A stretch of DNA of 6,122 nucleotides, from contig USDD01000124.1 in the NCBI GenBank assembly GCA_900553265.1, forward strand, positions 1 to 6,122, given 5' to 3'. A program made the position numbers and the translations under genes. Below, piece after piece: positions 4,301-6,122 of this stretch (within the stretch, counting starts at the first letter, position 1; each line of letters opens with the position of its first letter). The notes beneath the pieces are model-generated. The model saw only the letters and a list, made by a program, of their open reading frames with translations. It had not been told where the DNA came from and ran no database searches. Origin of the DNA: an uncultured Eubacteriales bacterium (lineage in GTDB: Bacteria; Bacillota; Clostridia; Christensenellales; Aristaeellaceae).

Positions 4301-6122
4301 GGGGCAAACGAATATGCCCTGCTGGAGCCGAACACGGAGTACACGCTGAGCTTCGATTACAAGCCGTCGGTCACGACGGCAAACGGAGCTGCATTTTCCA
4401 TCAGAAGAGGCGATGGCTCGAACGCCGCAACGAATGATGGCGGTTACTGGAAAGAGATCCCGGCGAACGAATGGACGCATGTCTCGGGTACATTCACGAC
4501 AGCTGCAAACCTTCCGGATTTCCTGCTTAACTCCACCGAAATCTACATCACGAGACTGCCGACGACGGCCAATTCCGTCCACATCTTTAAAAACCTGAAG
4601 CTGGAGAAGGGCAACAAGTCTACCGACTGGTCGCCCGCGCCGGAGGACATCGAAGCGCGTGTGACGACGGCGGAATCGAAGATCGACCAGAAGGCCGACA
4701 GCATTACGCTGAGTGTGCTGGAGACGAAGGTGGACAATATCTCTGTGGGCGGGCGAAACTACATTCTGAACTCGGATGAATACGACCCGATCACGGGAAA
4801 CGGCGGAGCTGCTCAGGACTGCTATATATTCAAAATCGCAGACGCCTTCTGGTCGAACGACGAGAGGATTCATTCAAACATTGTCTTCTCCTTTGACTGG
4901 GAATGGAACACCGGACTTCCCGGGGCGATGAATGGTTTGATTGCATTCAGAGCGTCGCCCTATTATAACGCTTCGTTCCAGTTTCCGGCGGGGCAGAAGA
5001 CGGGGCACGTCAGTCTGAGCATTGACATTCCGACGCTCGACTACACGGCGACGCATCTGTTCATCCGTCTGGTCAATGTTTCCGCCTCCTACAGCCTGAC
5101 GATCCGCAACGCGAAGCTGGAGGTCGGGAATAAGGAAACGGACTGGAGCCCCGCGCCGGAGGATCCGGCGGGCAGTCTGAGCGTGAGCAGCGATTACAGC
5201 AAGGTGGACATCAACACCGAGCGCGTGCGGATTGTCAGCAAACAAATGGAAGTGGCTGTCCCCTCTGACGATGGCGAGGACGACGTGCTGCGCGTGGACG
5301 CGGACGGCGTACACGCCGAGGTGGTCGAGGCGGACATGGTTGTGTCAGACTCCGTTGTTTGCACGCAGGGCAAGGCGGACTACGCACCCGCAAATCCCGG
5401 CGAGCTGGCGGCGATCCTGGAGGGCCTCGCCGGGAAGCATCTGACAGACGATGTCAGTATCAATTGCAGCAGTATCACGTCGGGCAGCTACACAATCCGC
5501 AATGTATCCGGCACTGGAAGAGTTGTATTATGGGGAGCCAGCACAACCGTATTCAATGGCTTGTACATTGAAAACTGCGGAGATACGATCGTATCGCTGT
5601 ATCAGATTGGGCTGTCCAACGCTGAGGATGCGCTGACTGTGGTTCGCTCTTACGGGGTGATCGTCAGCACGTGCCCCATCAATGCGAGGGTCGGCGTCAG
5701 AATCGGAACTTCAATCAGTACGCCCGGACAAGTGACGATGGACAGCTGTACTGGGGACTGCACCTATGTCGCTTCGGTGAATTACAGATCGGTACTGCGC
5801 TGTATCGGTTCGTCGAAGCCCGCTGGAGAGCTGTACCTCACCAATGGTTCCGAGGTCTACAACGCCACGCCCGATCCGACCTTCGCGGCCAAAGCAAGCC
5901 CGAGCATCCCGACGACGCAGACGGTAACGGTAAGCCTGTCACCCACGAGCACCTATACCAGCGGCTATGGCAGCAAGCTGTATCAGGGGCGGTATTCGGC
6001 GAGCCAGAGCCTGCGCAGGGGCGTGATGCTGTTTGCGCTGCCGGCGGATCTGGCCAGCGCGGACAGCATCGACTCGGCGACGCTGACGCTCCGGCGCATC
6101 GGCGACGTGGGTCAGGGCGGCG
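1313..6122 (+). CDS. tal: Tail-associated lysin-type tail tip protein (Tal) fused to a long modular receptor-binding fibre, 3' partial
   Basis: I read this frame codon by codon from ATG 1313 to the window end without finding a stop: at least 1603 residues. The N-terminal part (about 1-75 and 170-455) resembles the phage minor structural protein / prophage endopeptidase tail group (TIGR01665, PF06605), the gp27-like hub at the siphovirus tail tip. A typical signature is FRIHRIEPGLLTVTVHARQ then LFYDLSDNLV at 174-202. An SH3b domain (84-148) interrupts the hub. Then come 10-residue repeats (about 464-655 and 697-726), three glycan-binding-like modules (about 763-908, 940-1112, 1146-1284), a shaft (1285-1376), a beta-helix-like domain (1377-1519) and a DNRLRE-like beta-sandwich from about 1537, cut by the window edge. 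The Tal family often carries peptidase or muramidase domains further on; no catalytic motif is visible here. The role is inferred: close the tail tube and bind the host surface. It follows dit by 9 bases. Confidence 0.9.
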   Translation, partial: MDAITIHSMTSGDYSGSGLGLLKPLDMTVRWVLNGMYQLDATVALNEPMAAALQLGAVIVAPVPAQETPSLRIGGTAGSTQSREIWRVKTNGSNLHLRSGPGTKYKILSKYRNGTELVLLEKTNGSWYRMAAPDGASGYMAVQWLKYLRTETETISGSEADEVIAPKPVRRQPFRIHRIEPGLLTVTVHARQLFYDLSDNLVLPHTYENVTRQGALSAILSRCLNADHGFTARCEGAQTATLELTEPVSPVEALLGDGGLIDRLGGEVMADWLDVYVVDRLGSDRGVEVRYGKNLTAVGGALDADDMATRIVPIGESDKGEDLYLPEVYLEAAGAQPWAHPRYGVLRVEGAQVRKSMTAAQAYEKMRAAARELLDSGAAKANASITVEFVEDSKLMSASDMAKLQKLFPGDDVAVSIAPMGITAKLRLVEYVFDCLLLRYRSATLGSAGRDIATSGIDPRQLPSGGISGAKLANASVQAKQLADGSVKSAKIGAAAIEIAHIQQATIDTLKSNSLEAVKADIREIVAGKIDADALTAGAVTAEKLAAGSVTAEKLSAGAVEADKIAADSVKAEKIEAGAVDTAKLAAGAVTAEKIASGTITADRLKAKTITAESGIIDDSAIGTAQIADGSITSAKIVELNADLIKAGTLSAERLLLVGEDGVIYKINAASSGLSLTELQKDQYKNYINGTVIVAKSITAAQIAAQSITGNEILAGSITAKEIDVSDLFADEATVNALNAMDIRGNKYLQLYVTDKVDGISVGGRNLYTGTQNFDGDTWKGKSLWTEDGSYKGCLVYKRAGLWNGLGQMIALEANTQYTLSAWLKQTDGGTVRYYDTKANGASSSDKGGSAVEVGTSWSRRHVTFTVSTADTYCPRFEQNGDGHSLWVAGLKLEKGNKPTDWSPAPEDVSSAIEANTAEITLAKNSITSLVSKVDGISIGGRNLLRNTNQGATNWGWSMQTGGKTVEEYLDGGVRACKMTRDAVEQTGWSVISYDMGANEYALLEPNTEYTLSFDYKPSVTTANGAAFSIRRGDGSNAATNDGGYWKEIPANEWTHVSGTFTTAANLPDFLLNSTEIYITRLPTTANSVHIFKNLKLEKGNKSTDWSPAPEDIEARVTTAESKIDQKADSITLSVLETKVDNISVGGRNYILNSDEYDPITGNGGAAQDCYIFKIADAFWSNDERIHSNIVFSFDWEWNTGLPGAMNGLIAFRASPYYNASFQFPAGQKTGHVSLSIDIPTLDYTATHLFIRLVNVSASYSLTIRNAKLEVGNKETDWSPAPEDPAGSLSVSSDYSKVDINTERVRIVSKQMEVAVPSDDGEDDVLRVDADGVHAEVVEADMVVSDSVVCTQGKADYAPANPGELAAILEGLAGKHLTDDVSINCSSITSGSYTIRNVSGTGRVVLWGASTTVFNGLYIENCGDTIVSLYQIGLSNAEDALTVVRSYGVIVSTCPINARVGVRIGTSISTPGQVTMDSCTGDCTYVASVNYRSVLRCIGSSKPAGELYLTNGSEVYNATPDPTFAAKASPSIPTTQTVTVSLSPTSTYTSGYGSKLYQGRYSASQSLRRGVMLFALPADLASADSIDSATLTLRRIGDVGQGG
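1562..1756 (+). other. SH3b (bacterial SH3) domain inside the Tal hub
   Basis: Residues 84-148 of Tal carry the bacterial SH3 signature: LHLRSGPGTKYKIL, then GTELVLLEKTNGSWYRM, then GYMAVQWLKYL. SH3b domains usually bind peptidoglycan or cross-bridge peptides. The domain lies between two halves of the hub fold: the strand VIVAPVPAQETPS before it and QPFRIHRIE after it. It is linked on the C side by an acidic, Thr/Ser-rich stretch (about 149-163). It therefore looks like an insertion in a surface loop. Confidence 0.85.
2702..3277 (+). repeat. Coding repeat array of 10-residue (30-base) units in Tal
   Basis: Residues about 464-655 contain degenerate 10-residue units with the pattern [S/T/A]-[V/I]-x-A-x-[K/R]-[L/I]-x-A-[G/D]. 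Seven units run in perfect register at 2927-3136 (for example AVTAEKLAAG, SVTAEKLSAG, AVTAEKIASG). Before and after these the register is broken by short insertions. Such repeats are common in phage tail fibres and probably form a trimeric or beta-structured stalk; the fold is inference. The DNA is also repetitive, with recurrent gcggagaag-type cores. Confidence 0.88.
3401..3490 (+). repeat. Second short block of the 10-residue repeats
   Basis: Residues 697-726 hold three further units in register (SITAAQIAAQ, SITGNEILAG and SITAKEIDVS). They are separated from the main array by a roughly 40-residue region with a different sequence (GEDGVIYKINAASSG onward). They lead into the first glycan-binding-like module. 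Confidence 0.8.
3599..4036 (+). other. Carbohydrate-binding-like module 1 of Tal
   Basis: Residues 763-908 begin with GGRNLY and end with LKLEKGNKPTDWSPAPED. This edge pair is typical of the GRNLL...KLEKG.. TDW beta-sandwich modules (CBM4/9-like) found in tandem in Firmicutes phage tail proteins. The core includes the usual LEANTQYTLSAWLK strand. Glycan binding is inferred from the family resemblance; the ligand is unknown. Confidence 0.75.
4130..4648 (+). other. Carbohydrate-binding-like module 2 of Tal
   Basis: Residues 940-1112 repeat the same plan: GGRNLLRNT at the start, LEPNTEYTLSFDYKPS in the core, and LKLEKGNKSTDWSPAPED at the end. The interior has little visible similarity to module 1 apart from the NTxYTLS strand. 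A short heptad-like linker (SAIEANTAEITLAKNSI, then SLVSKVDG) precedes it. Confidence 0.77.
4748..5164 (+). other. Carbohydrate-binding-like module 3 of Tal
   Basis: Residues 1146-1284 start with GGRNYILNS and end with AKLEVGNKETDWSPAPED. The interior, which has many aromatic residues (FSFDWEWN, ASPYYNASFQF), differs from modules 1 and 2 and lacks the NTxYTLS strand. The preceding linker (ARVTTAESKIDQKADSITL) has a heptad-like pattern, probably a short coiled coil. Confidence 0.72.
5165..5440 (+). other. Shaft/connector region of Tal
   Basis: Residues 1285-1376 alternate short beta-type strands and acidic turns (SLSVSSDYSKVDINTERVRI, then EVAVPSDDGEDDVLRVDADG), ending in a helix-like piece (PGELAAILEGLAG). 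This type of segment commonly joins the hub or stalk to the receptor-binding head in Gram-positive phage tail proteins. The function is inferred from its position only. Confidence 0.5.
5441..5869 (+). other. Probable right-handed beta-helix receptor-binding domain of Tal
   Basis: Residues 1377-1519 show the irregular run of short strands seen in parallel beta-helix tail proteins: SYTIRNVSGTGRVVLWG, then FNGLYIENCGDTIVSLYQI, then VVRSYGVIVSTCPINARVGV and QVTMDSCTGDCTYVASV. The N-C-[GS], S-x-C and similar short strands recur at about 20-35 residue intervals, roughly one or more coil turns. Six cysteines lie at 1385, 1422, 1454, 1479, 1483 and 1497. No catalytic motif of a lyase or hydrolase is visible. 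GC is lower here (near 45% around 5521-5580) than in the hub. Confidence 0.6.
5921..6122 (+). other. Start of a DNRLRE/CBM96-like beta-sandwich domain of Tal (truncated by the window)
   Basis: From about residue 1537 the sequence TVTVSLSPTSTYTSGYG, then LYQGRYSASQSLRRGVMLF, then ADSIDSATLTLRRIG resembles DNRLRE-type surface domains. In those, a conserved R-x-x-[LM]-x-F strand is followed by an 'I-x-SATLxLxR' strand. GC rises again here. The rest of the domain lies past the window end. Confidence 0.6.

Larger units (their letters stand above)
3578..4762 (+). repeat. Repeated 36-base 5' edges of the three modules
   Basis: Copies lie at 3578-3613, 4109-4144 and 4727-4762, each encoding a K-V-D-[GN]-I-S-[VI]-G-G-R-N motif. 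A 17-base run is identical between copy 1 (3590-3606) and copy 3 (4739-4755). The span given covers all three copies and the unrelated sequence between them. Confidence 0.8.
3986..5164 (+). repeat. Repeated 51-base 3' edges of the three modules
   Basis: Copies lie at 3986-4036, 4598-4648 and 5114-5164, each encoding KLE-x-GNK-x-TDWSPAPED. By eye, copies 1 and 2 differ at only 5 of 51 positions, and their first 21 bases are identical. Copy 3 is more diverged. The span given covers all three copies and the sequence between them. Confidence 0.82.

Noticed and set aside
3983..5314. Two adjoining minus-strand frames (296 and 146 residues) opposite the Tal modules
   Set aside because: They are Arg/Val/His-rich shadows of the + strand modules. 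The repeated RRG-PVG-LVALLQL-type segments are simply the reverse of the repeated module edges.
5441..6122. Diversity-generating retroelement target in the receptor-binding part
   Set aside because: I saw no C-type lectin domain, no adenine-directed variable repeat with a template copy, and no reverse transcriptase in the window.

Overview
This window reads as the tail-tip (baseplate) segment of the late region of a siphovirus or prophage. The host is probably a GC-rich Gram-positive bacterium of the Firmicutes/Clostridia type. The basis is a distal tail protein (Dit) followed directly by a tail-associated lysin/antireceptor-type protein (Tal), both in the style of Firmicutes phages, with strong AGGAGG-type ribosome sites. 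The host assignment is inference; no marker gene of the host is present. All real genes lie on the + strand, and no stretch of more than 300 bases lacks a gene.

Layout: (1) 3-170, the 3' end of a gene that begins before the window; its function is not recognised. (2) 163-519, a small gene for a 118-residue helical protein of unknown function. It overlaps the previous gene by 8 bases, has a perfect ribosome site, and is clearly less GC-rich than the tail genes. (3) 550-577, a strong Rho-independent terminator hairpin directly ahead of the next gene. (4) 581-1303, the Dit protein that forms the hexameric ring at the end of the tail tube. (5) 1313 to the end of the window, one unbroken open frame of at least 1603 residues that begins as a Tal hub and continues as a very long fibre or receptor-binding protein.

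The giant Tal protein is strongly modular. It holds an N-terminal hub interrupted by an SH3b cell-wall-binding domain, then an array of 10-residue repeats, and then three tandem carbohydrate-binding-like modules with nearly constant edges and unrelated interiors. A short shaft, a Cys-containing right-handed beta-helix-like domain and the start of a DNRLRE/CBM96-like beta-sandwich follow; the last is cut by the window end. GC content falls from roughly 70-75% in the Dit and hub part to roughly 45-55% in parts of the distal modules, which suggests mosaic assembly of the host-recognition part.

Working together, Dit would cap the tail tube, the Tal hub would close the tube and anchor the tip, and the long distal part would reach to and bind the cell-wall glycan. 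The less familiar points are the moron-like gene plus terminator placed in front of the baseplate genes, the SH3b domain embedded inside the hub, and the cassette architecture with DNA-level conserved borders. I see no convincing evidence of a wholly new system.
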